Of a stretch of DNA of 64,000 nt, positions 10,069 through 18,792 are shown piece after piece. The DNA is taken from contig NZ_VFEV01000038.1 in NCBI RefSeq assembly GCF_007858275.1, forward strand, positions 1-64,000. The letters are read 5' to 3'. Under the pieces are notes generated by a model. That model had not been told where the DNA came from, did not search any database, and saw nothing but the letters and a program-made list of their open reading frames with translations. This DNA comes from Pseudomonas proteolytica. GTDB lineage: Bacteria; Pseudomonadota; Gammaproteobacteria; Pseudomonadales; Pseudomonadaceae. Position 1 is the stretch's first letter. Every line of letters starts with the position of its first letter. A program made the translations under genes and the position numbers.

Positions 10069-11451
10069 TTGGCCGCAAGAAATCAAAATCCGATGCCTGT
10101 ACTGGCATCGGATTTTTTTATGCGTCTCGCTCGGGCACTGGAACTGACCCACAACATCGCCTCTACCCCCAACGCCATCGGGGGATTGGGTGCTTTGCTC
10201 GATCCTTCTCTGGTCGAACAGGCGCTTGAACAAGCTGGTATGGCGACGCTGCGCAAGCGTCGTTTGCCTCTGGAAATGATGCTCTGGTGCGTGATCTCCA
10301 TGGCGTTCTTCCGGCGCATGTCGGCCTGGGATGTGGTCAGTCGCATGAATATCATGTTGCCGGGTCAGCGCCCGTTGGTAGTGCCCAGCGCCGTAGTCCA
10401 GGCCCGTCAGAGATTGGGCAGCGAAGCTGTACGACAAGTCTTCGATTTGACCCAGAAAAGTTGGCATGAGGCAGCCGGTCACCCGACTTGGGCCGGTCTG
10501 CGTTTGTTGGGTGTCGATGGCGTTGTCTGGCGCACGCCCGATACGCCGGAAAATCGGGCGCGCTATGACTCCGCCAGCAACCAGCATGGCGACACCGGTT
10601 TTCCTCAGGTGCGCATGGTCTGCCAAATGGAGTTGACCAGCCATTTGCTGATTGGCAGTGCGTTTGAAGGCTACCGCAGCAACGAAATGAAACTGGCCGA
10701 GCAACTGATCGAAACCACCCCCGATCACTCGCTGACGCTGTTTGATCGTGGTTTTTACTCGTTAGGTTTACTGCATCGGTGGCAGCAGGCAGGTGTCGAA
10801 CGCCACTGGCTGATGCCGCTGAAAAAAGGCTCGCAGTACGAGGTGATCCAGCGTTTGGGGCGTCAGGATGCGATTGTTTTGCTGAGCACTTCGCCGCAGG
10901 CCCGCAAGCAATGGCCTGGGTTGCCGGAGCAGCTGACCGCGCGACTGCTGAGCAAAACCGTCAAGGGCAAGGTGTGTCAGATTCTGACCTCGATGGCTGA
11001 CCCACTGCGTTTTCCTTCCGACGAGATCGTTGATCTGTACAGCCAGCGCTGGGAAATCGAATTAGGCTTTCGGGAAATGAAGCAGACGCTGCTCAACAGC
11101 AGCTATACGCTGCGCAGCAAGACACCCGAGATGATCGAGCAAGAGTTGTGGGGCGTGTTGTTGGGCTACAACTTGTTGCGCTATCAGATGGTGGAAATGA
11201 GTCGCCACTGTCCTGGCATTTACCCGTGCGAAATGAGCTTTACCGCGTGTACCTGGGTGATTCTTGGGTTTATCAACAGCGTCTCGGCCGACCGTTCCGG
11301 GAACATCCCCAAGTATTTGGCCGAGCTTCATGCTTCAGCGCCGCACTACGTTCTACCGCATCGACGTGAGGAGCGCGTTTATCCTCGGGCGATTCGGCTG
11401 AAATCACCGAAGTATCCGATCAAAAATAAAAATGCCAGTCAGCTTAACTGA
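10069..11451 (+). CDS. IS4-family DDE transposase
   Basis: Up to 460 residues. The RNase-H-like core shows the first Asp in [17 protein letters not shown], the second in [13 protein letters not shown], and the third catalytic residue in the IS4 signature Y-x2-R-x3-E-x6-K ([15 protein letters not shown]). Two in-frame ATG starts are possible: 10069, and 10120 (protein [14 protein letters not shown], 443 residues). A perfect terminator-like hairpin covers 10085-10119, between the two, which makes the second attractive; neither has a strong ribosome site. The catalytic residues and the inverted repeats are intact, so the element may still be active. Confidence 0.93.
   Translation: MAARNQNPMPVLASDFFMRLARALELTHNIASTPNAIGGLGALLDPSLVEQALEQAGMATLRKRRLPLEMMLWCVISMAFFRRMSAWDVVSRMNIMLPGQRPLVVPSAVVQARQRLGSEAVRQVFDLTQKSWHEAAGHPTWAGLRLLGVDGVVWRTPDTPENRARYDSASNQHGDTGFPQVRMVCQMELTSHLLIGSAFEGYRSNEMKLAEQLIETTPDHSLTLFDRGFYSLGLLHRWQQAGVERHWLMPLKKGSQYEVIQRLGRQDAIVLLSTSPQARKQWPGLPEQLTARLLSKTVKGKVCQILTSMADPLRFPSDEIVDLYSQRWEIELGFREMKQTLLNSSYTLRSKTPEMIEQELWGVLLGYNLLRYQMVEMSRHCPGIYPCEMSFTACTWVILGFINSVSADRSGNIPKYLAELHASAPHYVLPHRREERVYPRAIRLKSPKYPIKNKNASQLN
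10085..10119 (+). terminator. Terminator-like hairpin at the transposase start
   Basis: AAAATCCGATGCC pairs perfectly with GGCATCGGATTTT across a six-base loop and runs into a T-tract that abuts the ATG at 10120. It probably stops transcription entering the IS from outside or hides the translation start, as other IS elements do to limit transposase production. The effect here is inferred from structure. Confidence 0.75.
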
Positions 11452-11459
11452 CTGGCATT
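11431..11459. terminator. Hairpin spanning the transposase stop codon
   Basis: AATGCCAGTCAG, a five-base loop, and CTGACTGGCATT form a perfect 12-bp stem that includes the transposase stop codon and overlaps the right terminal inverted repeat. No long T-run follows, so it may act as a weak terminator, an mRNA end protector or a transposase-binding structure. Confidence 0.6.
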
Positions 11460-11496
11460 AAGCCAAGCTCCTCTTTTTCCATTCACGGTCTAACGA

Positions 11497-13494
11497 CTAA
11501 GGCCACGGCGAACCGTCGCAGTAAGCTAGGCCCGGAATCACACCGCGTACCAAGTACATCGCCTCCGCAGACGCCACGGGTGTTGGGATCCCAATGATAC
11601 TGATCCTGTAGGAGATTTTTGCCGACCCCATAGAGAGGTTGGCTTGATTGATTGGTTTTACGTAGGTGCCATAAGGGCCCACCGGCACGTTGAAACCGAC
11701 CTGCGTTTGCTGGAAGTTCAGCGGCCCGAACGCAAAGGTTCCTGTCGCGCCAGGAATAGGCACAGCACCATCGTCATCGCTGCAACCTACCCAATCCAGA
11801 TTGACGATCATCCCTGGCTCAAAGTGCTCACTGGGCGGTACGAAGACCTGAAGGATACGGTTGGGTGCCGGTACTGCTTTACACCCGATTTCGCCAGGCG
11901 CCACGCCGGGGATTTCGGACAATGCGTCGACCACTTCAGGCGCCCGGAGCGAAATCACATTCGCAGTGACGTTAATCGTCTGGTTGGGCGATGAAGCCCG
12001 GTTGTGTGTTGACGCAAGGCGGATGTCATAGCGCAGTGGGATCAGGTTGTTGGAGTGCCTGCGGATGTAAGGCCACGCAAGGACCATAGGTATTTCATCA
12101 CCAGGCATCGCGCCGACGTTGTTGACCGACACGCTATCGACCAGTTCGTTCATGTAATACAGGTCAATGTCAAATGGCTGCGCCGAGGGTAGCGGCATAG
12201 CGCTCCACAGGCGCACCACCACGTCGGCATCCATTTCTGCGTCGAGTTCATTGAGTTCGTTGGTCAACCCCGAACCTCGACCCGTCAATACGGGTAATGG
12301 CAAGTTGGGGTTTACCAGGTCCGGCTCCCAGGGATTGATCGGGCCGCCCACTTCCAACTCAAGTTCAATATCGGTCGGGGCTGGCACCCAGTGCAATACG
12401 CCGTGGCGGTCGACCGCATACTCCACCCGCAGATTAATCGCGCCGGTGCTGGTCCCGTACAGGGCAACGAGTGTTGGAAAGTCGATATGGACGTTAAAGG
12501 GTAACGGCGATCCACCCAGCGGGTAAGGGCCAATCTCGCGGACGCCATGGACACTCGTCAGACGCACACGAAACGCGTCTGATGCGCGATCTGCATCGTA
12601 GCTAGGGATAATGACAAACATCCCTGAGGAGGCGGCGGTATCGGCCCGATCGATCAGGCGGTCACCTACCCCAATCAGCGAGATGGCATCCCTGACACCT
12701 GCCAGGCCAAGTGTAGGTGCAGGGTTCAGTGAAACCGTAATGGGCAACTCGAAGGAGGGTTCACTCCGATTGCCCGCAGCGTCCACGAGCCTGTACACCA
12801 GCTTTATGAGGCCATCCCCCAAGTCGGCAACGGCTTGGGGGAACCGCACTTGCATATCAGGGAATACGGGGCCTTCGGCGACGGGTTCTGCCGAGTCGCT
12901 GTTTTCCTTAAACAGCAACCACCGATCACCCGGCCTTGCACCTTCGGCCACATAGTCGGGTATACCGAACGGAATGCCGCCAGGGTTCGCGTCCAAATAG
13001 GGCTGGGTGATAGACCCCGGCCAACCTGCGGGGAGCGTCAACCGGCGCGGGCCGTCTGGAACGCTGTCATAAGGCGCGGTACGGTCGATGACCAGCGGCA
13101 TTTGAAATGATCCAGAGTCGTTTCCCGAACTTTGAACGATACGGTAGCTGATGTGATGCGCGCCCTCGGTAAGAAATCTTCTAGCGATTCGTGCGGTGTA
13201 GTGCGTGGGAAAAGGAGCGGTAAAAAAAACGGGCTCACTGATGATCCGCCCGGACTGGAAATCCCCGACATCGTCCAAGTGAACATCCAAGGTATCCGCC
13301 CTGGCAGGTAGGGTGGGAGTGGGTACCCAAAGAGCAATCATTACCTCCAGAAAGTCTTGGTCAGCTACCGCTCTACTTATCAACCCAGGGTACGCTACAG
13401 GGTCTACCAGACCTGTAACTTCTGGAGCAGGCAAAACAATAGGAACGGCGGAAACACCCACGGATGTATTACTTGCTGCTGGATTTTTTTTCAT
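11497..13494 (-). CDS. Large Ig-like-repeat protein of unknown function (copy 1)
   Basis: 665 residues without a recognised catalytic domain. It reads as a string of beta-sandwich units of 90-110 residues, with VDAAGNRSEPSFELPITVSL resembling the end of a bacterial Ig-like module. No signal peptide is visible: the start MKKNPAASNTSVGVS is polar. A block LTGRGSGLTNELNELDAEMD near residue 400 and a C-terminal CDGS (659-662) recur in its upstream paralogue at 13679-15664, which lies on the same strand 184 bp away. The two are probably a tandem duplication and possibly an operon. Ig-like strings often mediate adhesion or recognition, but the lack of a secretion signal leaves location and role open. 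The IS element lies 21 bp past its stop codon. Confidence 0.7.
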   Translation of the reverse strand: MKKNPAASNTSVGVSAVPIVLPAPEVTGLVDPVAYPGLISRAVADQDFLEVMIALWVPTPTLPARADTLDVHLDDVGDFQSGRIISEPVFFTAPFPTHYTARIARRFLTEGAHHISYRIVQSSGNDSGSFQMPLVIDRTAPYDSVPDGPRRLTLPAGWPGSITQPYLDANPGGIPFGIPDYVAEGARPGDRWLLFKENSDSAEPVAEGPVFPDMQVRFPQAVADLGDGLIKLVYRLVDAAGNRSEPSFELPITVSLNPAPTLGLAGVRDAISLIGVGDRLIDRADTAASSGMFVIIPSYDADRASDAFRVRLTSVHGVREIGPYPLGGSPLPFNVHIDFPTLVALYGTSTGAINLRVEYAVDRHGVLHWVPAPTDIELELEVGGPINPWEPDLVNPNLPLPVLTGRGSGLTNELNELDAEMDADVVVRLWSAMPLPSAQPFDIDLYYMNELVDSVSVNNVGAMPGDEIPMVLAWPYIRRHSNNLIPLRYDIRLASTHNRASSPNQTINVTANVISLRAPEVVDALSEIPGVAPGEIGCKAVPAPNRILQVFVPPSEHFEPGMIVNLDWVGCSDDDGAVPIPGATGTFAFGPLNFQQTQVGFNVPVGPYGTYVKPINQANLSMGSAKISYRISIIGIPTPVASAEAMYLVRGVIPGLAYCDGSPWP

Positions 13495-13678
13495 GATTTT
13501 TACTCTTCAGTTAAGTGCCATGACATTTCATCAAGCGTGTTTGCGTCTATAACAATTATTCCTTCGCATTCGAATTACTTACAAACTTAATACGGCAATT
13601 AGAGACAGATTTTTTCCCCGGCAGGTACTTGCCATAGCGCCTACTTTTGCACCGACTATGTTAAGTGCCGAAACCAGA

Positions 13679-15664
13679 TCAACTATTGTCGTTGCATCCC
13701 TCTAGAGAACCATCACAAAAACCCGCATCGCCAGGCTGGCAAATCTTCCCGCTACCGGGAGACACCCGATCAATGCGCACCCGACCGACCACAGAGTCAC
13801 CAATCAGCGCCCCACCGCGCCGGACAAAAAACTCAGCGGTGGCCGACGCAAAGTTACGCATAGGTTCTATCTTTGTTTCCCATGGCCAAACTCTGATACT
13901 CAAACCACTGGCTATATCATCGGCACTCAGTAAAACGGTTGAGCTAAAATCCGTGCCATCTATAGGATTTTCCCAAGCGTTACTTAAAAACCCTTGCCAG
14001 AAAAATTCAATTTCATCCCCAGGCAGATAACGTGAATCCGCAAGGATGAACCAATAGACACCATGACAGATCGAAGGCTTTGACTCACAAGTAAGGTAGC
14101 GTGCAGGGCCATGCAAAGTGTGCTCGATCAATGGCGCGTCAAACTTTACAAGTGGCGCAACATGAACATTAACTAGCGTTTCCGGCGAATGTTGTTCGTT
14201 GACGCCATTACTGGTGGTGTAATAAACCGGAATCCCAGGATCGTTGCCACCGCCGACAATCACGCTGCCTGAAACATCCGTGAATTGAACAGGCTGATCG
14301 GTTACATCACCCGCTTGCACAACATAATGAGCAACCGGGCCCACACCGTTCCAGTACAACTCAAGGCGCTCGCCGGGTTGTGGGTCTTGATACAACCTGA
14401 CCCACACTTCAGCGCCCAATTCCCGATCACGAAAATCAAGTTCGTTATGTAAGCCCGATCCTTTGCCAAAGACATCGACCAAGGGCAATGTATCGTTGCG
14501 CAATGCTGGCGCATTGACATGGTCTTGTCCGGCGATCGTCAAGTTGACCCAAATAAATCTCAATGGCGATGGAAAAGGTGGCCGACCTGGGCGATGTATT
14601 TCGTACTGGACCGGCACTTCCATAAGTGCCAATGGCGCGGTACCGCGTAGAACATCCCAAGGGATTTCCACTGCAAACGGAAAATGCGTGATTGGCTGGG
14701 GTGGGAGTACTCGGCGGCCATCCCAGATCATCACCACACTGTCGCCCGGTGCAAAGCCGGTGTACTGGTTTTGAATCACGGCGGCAACACTCGCCCTGGC
14801 ATCATCGCGTTTGATCAGAAAGTCGTTGTAAGCCGGGGGGCGAATTTCCGGTGGTAGCAAATTGACCGGGGAAGGCATCAGGTTGACCTGAAAGTTCATC
14901 GGCGCACTGAGAACAGTGAAATTTCCGGCTCGATCATAGAGGCGGTATTGCAGGTAGGCCGTACCGTTGGGCAACGTGCGGAAATCATCCGCAGGAATTC
15001 TGAGGATCAGCGGCTCACTGATCGTGGGAAACTCCTGAGTGCCTTTCTGAATCGAAGGAAACGGCGGGGTGTCATCATCCAGGTACCACCCTGCTAGGTC
15101 ACCTTCAGCACGACCGATGTAGTTCGTTAATAGCACTTCGATAAAAGGGTGGGTCGCCAGTACCGCCTCGGTAATACCCGTCAGTTCTATCGACGGATCC
15201 ACGAACTGTGCCTTGTCATCCGGGTGCTGAAACCTCGGTGGGTTATTGTCGACAGTGAGGGTGCGTGGCGCAGAAAAAATGCGAGTTCCATCTTCGGCTA
15301 GCACCTCGTAATACACCTCCACCACCGCGTCAATTTCCCGCATGAAATCCACTGGGATATACAGCGAATAAGGGAAATCGGCTGGATTCAAGGGGCCGGT
15401 AAATGACTGCGAACTCGCTTCGACATCAATGCCTTGAATTCTCCACCATAGTTTGAGGATATGGGTCCTTGTTGGTGACGGTCCTGGAACCCACTGAGGA
15501 ATACGACACTCCAGGGGTTGCAGCGACACAGCCAGTGGAATCAAGCCTTGGGGATCGCTTGGGTCGACACCGACGATTTCGTCAAAATCGTCGAGCATCG
15601 TAATTTTTTTTACGGTGCGGGCCGTTGCAGTCGGTGCCAAGCCTGGTGTTTTCAGTCTGGACAT
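13679..15664 (-). CDS. Large Ig-like-repeat protein of unknown function (copy 2)
   Basis: 661 residues from the ATG at 15664, chosen because GAGGGAAGGCCAC just upstream is a good ribosome site; the frame continues upstream without one. It has the same architecture as the protein at 11497-13494: an N-terminal WVPGPSP block, beta-rich repeats with YDRAGNFTVLSAP, the shared block VFGKGSGLHNELDFRDRELG, and a CDGS near the C-terminus (650-653), here followed by further cysteine (EGC). No signal peptide, membrane segment or enzyme motif is visible. Parts of the gene and the gap downstream are richer in A and T than the surrounding housekeeping genes, consistent with accessory origin. Function unknown. 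Confidence 0.7.
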   Translation of the reverse strand: MSRLKTPGLAPTATARTVKKITMLDDFDEIVGVDPSDPQGLIPLAVSLQPLECRIPQWVPGPSPTRTHILKLWWRIQGIDVEASSQSFTGPLNPADFPYSLYIPVDFMREIDAVVEVYYEVLAEDGTRIFSAPRTLTVDNNPPRFQHPDDKAQFVDPSIELTGITEAVLATHPFIEVLLTNYIGRAEGDLAGWYLDDDTPPFPSIQKGTQEFPTISEPLILRIPADDFRTLPNGTAYLQYRLYDRAGNFTVLSAPMNFQVNLMPSPVNLLPPEIRPPAYNDFLIKRDDARASVAAVIQNQYTGFAPGDSVVMIWDGRRVLPPQPITHFPFAVEIPWDVLRGTAPLALMEVPVQYEIHRPGRPPFPSPLRFIWVNLTIAGQDHVNAPALRNDTLPLVDVFGKGSGLHNELDFRDRELGAEVWVRLYQDPQPGERLELYWNGVGPVAHYVVQAGDVTDQPVQFTDVSGSVIVGGGNDPGIPVYYTTSNGVNEQHSPETLVNVHVAPLVKFDAPLIEHTLHGPARYLTCESKPSICHGVYWFILADSRYLPGDEIEFFWQGFLSNAWENPIDGTDFSSTVLLSADDIASGLSIRVWPWETKIEPMRNFASATAEFFVRRGGALIGDSVVGRVRIDRVSPGSGKICQPGDAGFCDGSLEGCNDNS

Positions 15665-15829
15665 GTGGCCTTCCCTCAGGGTGGTGTTGAAGGAATTAAA
15701 CGCCGGAATCCCCCCTTCGGATACTGTCAGAACTAACAGGTAAGGCACTCCACTCGTCGGATTTCATCCTATGGCGCCTCTGCGATTTGCCTTCGCGGCC
15801 CTTGACTATCGAGCATGGCTAGTGTTTTC

Positions 15830-15843
15830 TGAAACCGGTTTCA
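15830..15843. promoter_or_regulatory. PtxS operator 1
   Basis: Perfect 14-bp palindrome TGAAACCGGTTTCA, 46 bp before the ptxS start codon. This is the established PtxS box of Pseudomonas, so the regulator very likely represses its own gene from here and responds to 2-ketogluconate. Confidence 0.93.
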
Positions 15844-15888
15844 GATAGATACATGAACCGTTATCCAAAATAAGAAAGGCCCGCTACC

Positions 15889-16908
15889 GTGACTTCATTC
15901 TCTGCCGCCCAGCGCAACCGCGTGACCATGCTTGATGTAGCCAACCGTGCCGGTGTGTCCAAGGCCAGCGTGTCGCGTTTTATCGGAGATGACCGCGCCC
16001 TGCTCTCCGACACGATCGCCCTGCGTATCGAGCAGGCCATCGAGGAGTTGGGCTACCGCCCCAACCAGATGGCCCGCGGCCTCAAGCGTGGGCGCACGCG
16101 CCTGATCGGCATGCTGGTGGCCGATATCCGCAACCCCTATTCCATTGCCGTGATGCATGGTGTGGAAACCGCCTGCCGGCAACACGGCTACAGCCTGGTG
16201 GTGTGCAACACCGACCGCGATGACGAGCAGGAGCGCCAGCATCTGGAAGCCCTGCGGGCGTACAACATCGAAGGTTTGATCGTGAACACCCTGGGCCATC
16301 ACCTTGAGCAACTGCTGGAGTTGCAGCGGGAAATGCCGCTGGTGCTGGTCGATCGCAAGGTCGAGGCCTTGCACAGCGATCTGGTGGGCCTGGACAACCC
16401 GCTGGCCGTGCGCATGGCCCTGGAGCACCTGGAACAACAGGGCTACCGGGATATTCTGCTGGTCAGCGAAACCGCTGATGGCACCAGTTCGCGGGTTGAG
16501 CGCATGGAAAGCTTCCATGCCCAGATCAGTCGCCGCAACAGCCTGCATGCCGCCGTGCTGGAAATTGGCGATGATTTGCCTAGCCGTTTGCAGGCATTCC
16601 TTGCCACCTGCGACATCGGCCCCAAAGCCCTGTTTTGTGCCAACGGCGTCGCCGCACTCGCCTGCACCAAAGCCCTTCGCCAATTGGGTTGCCGGTTGTT
16701 CGAGGACGTCGGGCTGATTGCCTTGGATGACCTGGACTGGTACCCGTTGGTAGGCAGCGGCATCACCGCCCTGGCCCAGCCCACCGAAGCGATTGGCGCC
16801 AGCGCGTTCGACTGTTTGCTCAAGCGTTTGCGCGGCGATACCTCGCCGCCCCGTGCCCTGGATTTTGCTCCGCAACTGATTCTTCGAGGCTCCACCCAAC
16901 CCGTGTAG
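15889..16908 (+). CDS. PtxS, LacI-family regulator of 2-ketogluconate use
   Basis: 339 residues. The N-terminal LacI headpiece shows the helix-turn-helix MLDVANRAGVSKASVSRFI and the hinge helix ELGYRPNQMARGLKRGRT. A periplasmic-binding-protein-like effector domain follows (LIGMLVADIRNPYSIAVMHG to the end). The GTG at 15889 is used as start; an ATG at 15928 lies inside the DNA-binding helix and would be too late. Identity rests on three things seen together: the LacI fold, direct adjacency to kguEKTD in the order known from P. aeruginosa, and two perfect PtxS boxes flanking the gene. PtxS represses the kgu genes and is released by 2-ketogluconate (established for the family). Confidence 0.92.
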   Translation: MTSFSAAQRNRVTMLDVANRAGVSKASVSRFIGDDRALLSDTIALRIEQAIEELGYRPNQMARGLKRGRTRLIGMLVADIRNPYSIAVMHGVETACRQHGYSLVVCNTDRDDEQERQHLEALRAYNIEGLIVNTLGHHLEQLLELQREMPLVLVDRKVEALHSDLVGLDNPLAVRMALEHLEQQGYRDILLVSETADGTSSRVERMESFHAQISRRNSLHAAVLEIGDDLPSRLQAFLATCDIGPKALFCANGVAALACTKALRQLGCRLFEDVGLIALDDLDWYPLVGSGITALAQPTEAIGASAFDCLLKRLRGDTSPPRALDFAPQLILRGSTQPV

Positions 16909-16967
16909 GAGTTGCTTGCCGATGAGGTGCCCGGCGTAAGGGCCTTATCGCCGGCAAGCCGGCTCCT
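16907..16967. repeat. REP-like hairpin overlapping the ptxS stop
   Basis: An imperfect arm beginning AGGAGTTGCTTGCCG faces CGGCAAGCCGGCTCCT. It starts within the ptxS stop codon and is followed by a run of T at about 16975, so it may end the ptxS transcript and separate it from the kguE promoter. Confidence 0.7.
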
Positions 16968-16991
16968 GAAGGGTGTTTTTTTATTTACAAA

Positions 16992-17005
16992 TGAAACCGG
17001 TTTCA
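16992..17005. promoter_or_regulatory. PtxS operator 2, kgu operon
   Basis: A second perfect copy of TGAAACCGGTTTCA ends only 13 bp before the kguE start codon. At this distance bound PtxS would block the promoter or the very start of transcription. The kgu mRNA leader must be very short or begin within the operator. Confidence 0.93.
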
Positions 17006-17018
17006 GAGATCAATAACA

Positions 17019-17801
17019 ATGCACAGATATCCCGTTTCCATCAGCCTCTCCAGCTACGGCGCCGACCTGGTTCGCCAGCGCGGCCAATTGAGTTTCGTCG
17101 ACGTGCTGGCCGCTGCCGGCGCCACGCGCATTGAATGGCGCGAAGAACTGCTCACCAGCGAACACCCCGGCGAGCTGGCCCAAGCCGCCGCTGAACAGGG
17201 CCTGGAGTGCGTGTTTTCCTCGCCCCTGGAGCTGTGGGTGGCCGGCCGCGCGCAAGCCAATGCACAGTTGTCCGCCACCCTCGACCGGGCCCAGGCCTTC
17301 GGTGCGCGCTGGTTGAAGGTTTCGCTCGGCTACTTCACCGACACCAACGACCTGCACAGCCTCAGCGCCCTGCTCCACCGCCACCCGGTGCGCTTGCTGG
17401 TAGAGAACGACCAGACCCTGCACGGTGGGCGCATCGAGCCGATGCAACGTTTCTTCGATCAAGCCGAACGCTTGAGCGTCCCGGTGAAGATGACTTTCGA
17501 TATCGGCAACTGGCACTGGCAGGACCAGTCACCCCAGACCGCCGCGCGCCTGTTGGGGCGGTATGTCGATTACCTGCACTGCAAGGCGGTGGCACGGCGC
17601 GCCGACGGCAAGCTGGTGGCCCTGCCGCCGGGCGCCCCCGACCTGCATCTGTGGGAACAATTGCTGGGGCTGATGCCTCAAGGAATCAGCCGGGCAGTGG
17701 AATTCCCACTGCAAGGCGACGACCTGCTGGAGGTCACTGCCCAGCAAGTGGCCACCCTCAGCGTCCTTGGCCAACCGCGTGTGGAGAATGCCCATGTCTG
17801 A
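17019..17801 (+). CDS. KguE, sugar isomerase/epimerase-like TIM-barrel protein
   Basis: 260 residues, first gene of the 2-ketogluconate operon. It looks like an AP-endonuclease-2 fold (xylose isomerase-like TIM barrel): ALLHRHPVRLLVENDQ and VPVKMTFDIGNWHW carry the Glu and Asp that usually bind a divalent metal in this fold, and YVDYLHCKAV follows. KguE's precise step is not settled in the literature I know; it is always found with kguK, kguT and kguD. The ATG at 17019 has no strong ribosome site and lies 13 bp after the PtxS operator. Its end overlaps the kguK start by 8 bp, so the two are translationally coupled. Confidence 0.88.
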   Translation: MHRYPVSISLSSYGADLVRQRGQLSFVDVLAAAGATRIEWREELLTSEHPGELAQAAAEQGLECVFSSPLELWVAGRAQANAQLSATLDRAQAFGARWLKVSLGYFTDTNDLHSLSALLHRHPVRLLVENDQTLHGGRIEPMQRFFDQAERLSVPVKMTFDIGNWHWQDQSPQTAARLLGRYVDYLHCKAVARRADGKLVALPPGAPDLHLWEQLLGLMPQGISRAVEFPLQGDDLLEVTAQQVATLSVLGQPRVENAHV

Positions 17802-18738
17802 GATCGATATCCTGTCGTTTGGCGAGACCATGGCGATGTTCGTCGCCGAGCAAACCGGCGACCTGGCCCAGGTCGGCCAGTTTCACAAACGGATCGCCGG
17901 CGCCGACAGCAACGTCGCAATTGGCCTGTCGCGCTTGGGTTTCAATGTGGCCTGGTTGAGTCGGGTCGGTGATGACTCATTGGGGCGTTTCGTGGTGCAG
18001 ACCCTCGAGCGCGAAGGCCTGGACTGCCGACATGTGACGGTCGACCCCGCGCACCCCACCGGTTTTCAGCTCAAGTCTCGGGAAGAGACCGGCGCCGATC
18101 CGCAGGTCGAGTACTTTCGCCGCGGTTCGGCGGCCAGCCACCTGTCCAGTGCCGTGATCACGCCTGCGCTGCTGCAAGCGCGGCACCTGCACGCCACCGG
18201 CATTGTGCCGGCGTTGTCGGACACCGCCGCCGAGCTGTCGCGCCAGTTGATGAGCCAGATGCGCGCCGCAGGCCGCAGCGTGTCCTTCGACCCGAACCTG
18301 CGCCCCTCGCTATGGCCCAGCGAGCAAAAAATGATCCGCGAAATCAACGCTCTGGCCCGCCTGGCCCATTGGGTGCTGCCGGGGTTGAGCGAAGGTCGCC
18401 TGCTGACCGGTTTCGAAGACCCTGCGGACATCGCCGCCTTCTACCTCGACCAGGGGGCCGAAGCCGTGGCGATCAAGCTCGGCGCCCACGGCGCCTACTA
18501 CCGTAGCCATCTGGACCAGGGGTTTATCGCCGCCGTGCCGGTGACCAAGGTCGTGGATACCGTGGGTGCCGGTGATGGCTTTGCCGTGGGCATGATCAGC
18601 GCGCTCCTTGAAAACCTCAGCTTTGCCCAGGCAGTGCAGCGCGCCAACTGGATCGGCAGCCGCGCGGTTCAGAGCCGTGGCGATATGGAAGGCCTGCCCC
18701 TGCGCGCCGACCTGCCCGCCCTGCAAAAAGCCGGCTGA
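17794..18738 (+). CDS. KguK, 2-ketogluconate kinase (PfkB family)
   Basis: 314-residue sugar kinase. The PfkB signatures are present: the N-terminal glycine motif HKRIAGADSNVAIGLSRLG and the C-terminal VVDTVGAGDGFAVG with catalytic base Asp261. It phosphorylates 2-ketogluconate to 2-keto-6-phosphogluconate in the cytoplasm using ATP. The ATG at 17794 was chosen over one at 17767 because it gives the usual family start (MSEIDILSFGETM). It overlaps kguE by 8 bp and is followed 54 bp later by the transporter gene. Confidence 0.92.
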   Translation: MSEIDILSFGETMAMFVAEQTGDLAQVGQFHKRIAGADSNVAIGLSRLGFNVAWLSRVGDDSLGRFVVQTLEREGLDCRHVTVDPAHPTGFQLKSREETGADPQVEYFRRGSAASHLSSAVITPALLQARHLHATGIVPALSDTAAELSRQLMSQMRAAGRSVSFDPNLRPSLWPSEQKMIREINALARLAHWVLPGLSEGRLLTGFEDPADIAAFYLDQGAEAVAIKLGAHGAYYRSHLDQGFIAAVPVTKVVDTVGAGDGFAVGMISALLENLSFAQAVQRANWIGSRAVQSRGDMEGLPLRADLPALQKAG

Positions 18739-18792
18739 CCCGGATACACCGTTACCTGTTGCCACAACTACAACAAGCTCAGGAGCAACCCC

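Larger units (their letters stand above)
10020..11475 (+). mobile_element. Intact IS4-family insertion sequence
   Basis: A 34-bp imperfect terminal inverted repeat bounds the element: left 10020-10053, right 11442-11475, 29 of 34 positions matching. Both ends start AAGAGGAGC. One transposase gene fills the interior. Runs of A and T flank each end, so the exact boundary is uncertain by a few bases, and I cannot see a convincing target-site duplication. It sits in the gap between the autotransporter promoter and the 3' end of the first Ig-like gene and interrupts no recognisable frame. Confidence 0.9.

Noticed and set aside
9990-11490. Target-site duplication of the IS4 element
   Set aside because: Flanking bases outside the inverted repeats show no convincing direct repeat; A/T runs blur the ends.
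7580-15664. Prophage or integrative island
   Set aside because: Only one IS is present; no integrase, att repeats, capsid or tail genes were seen.
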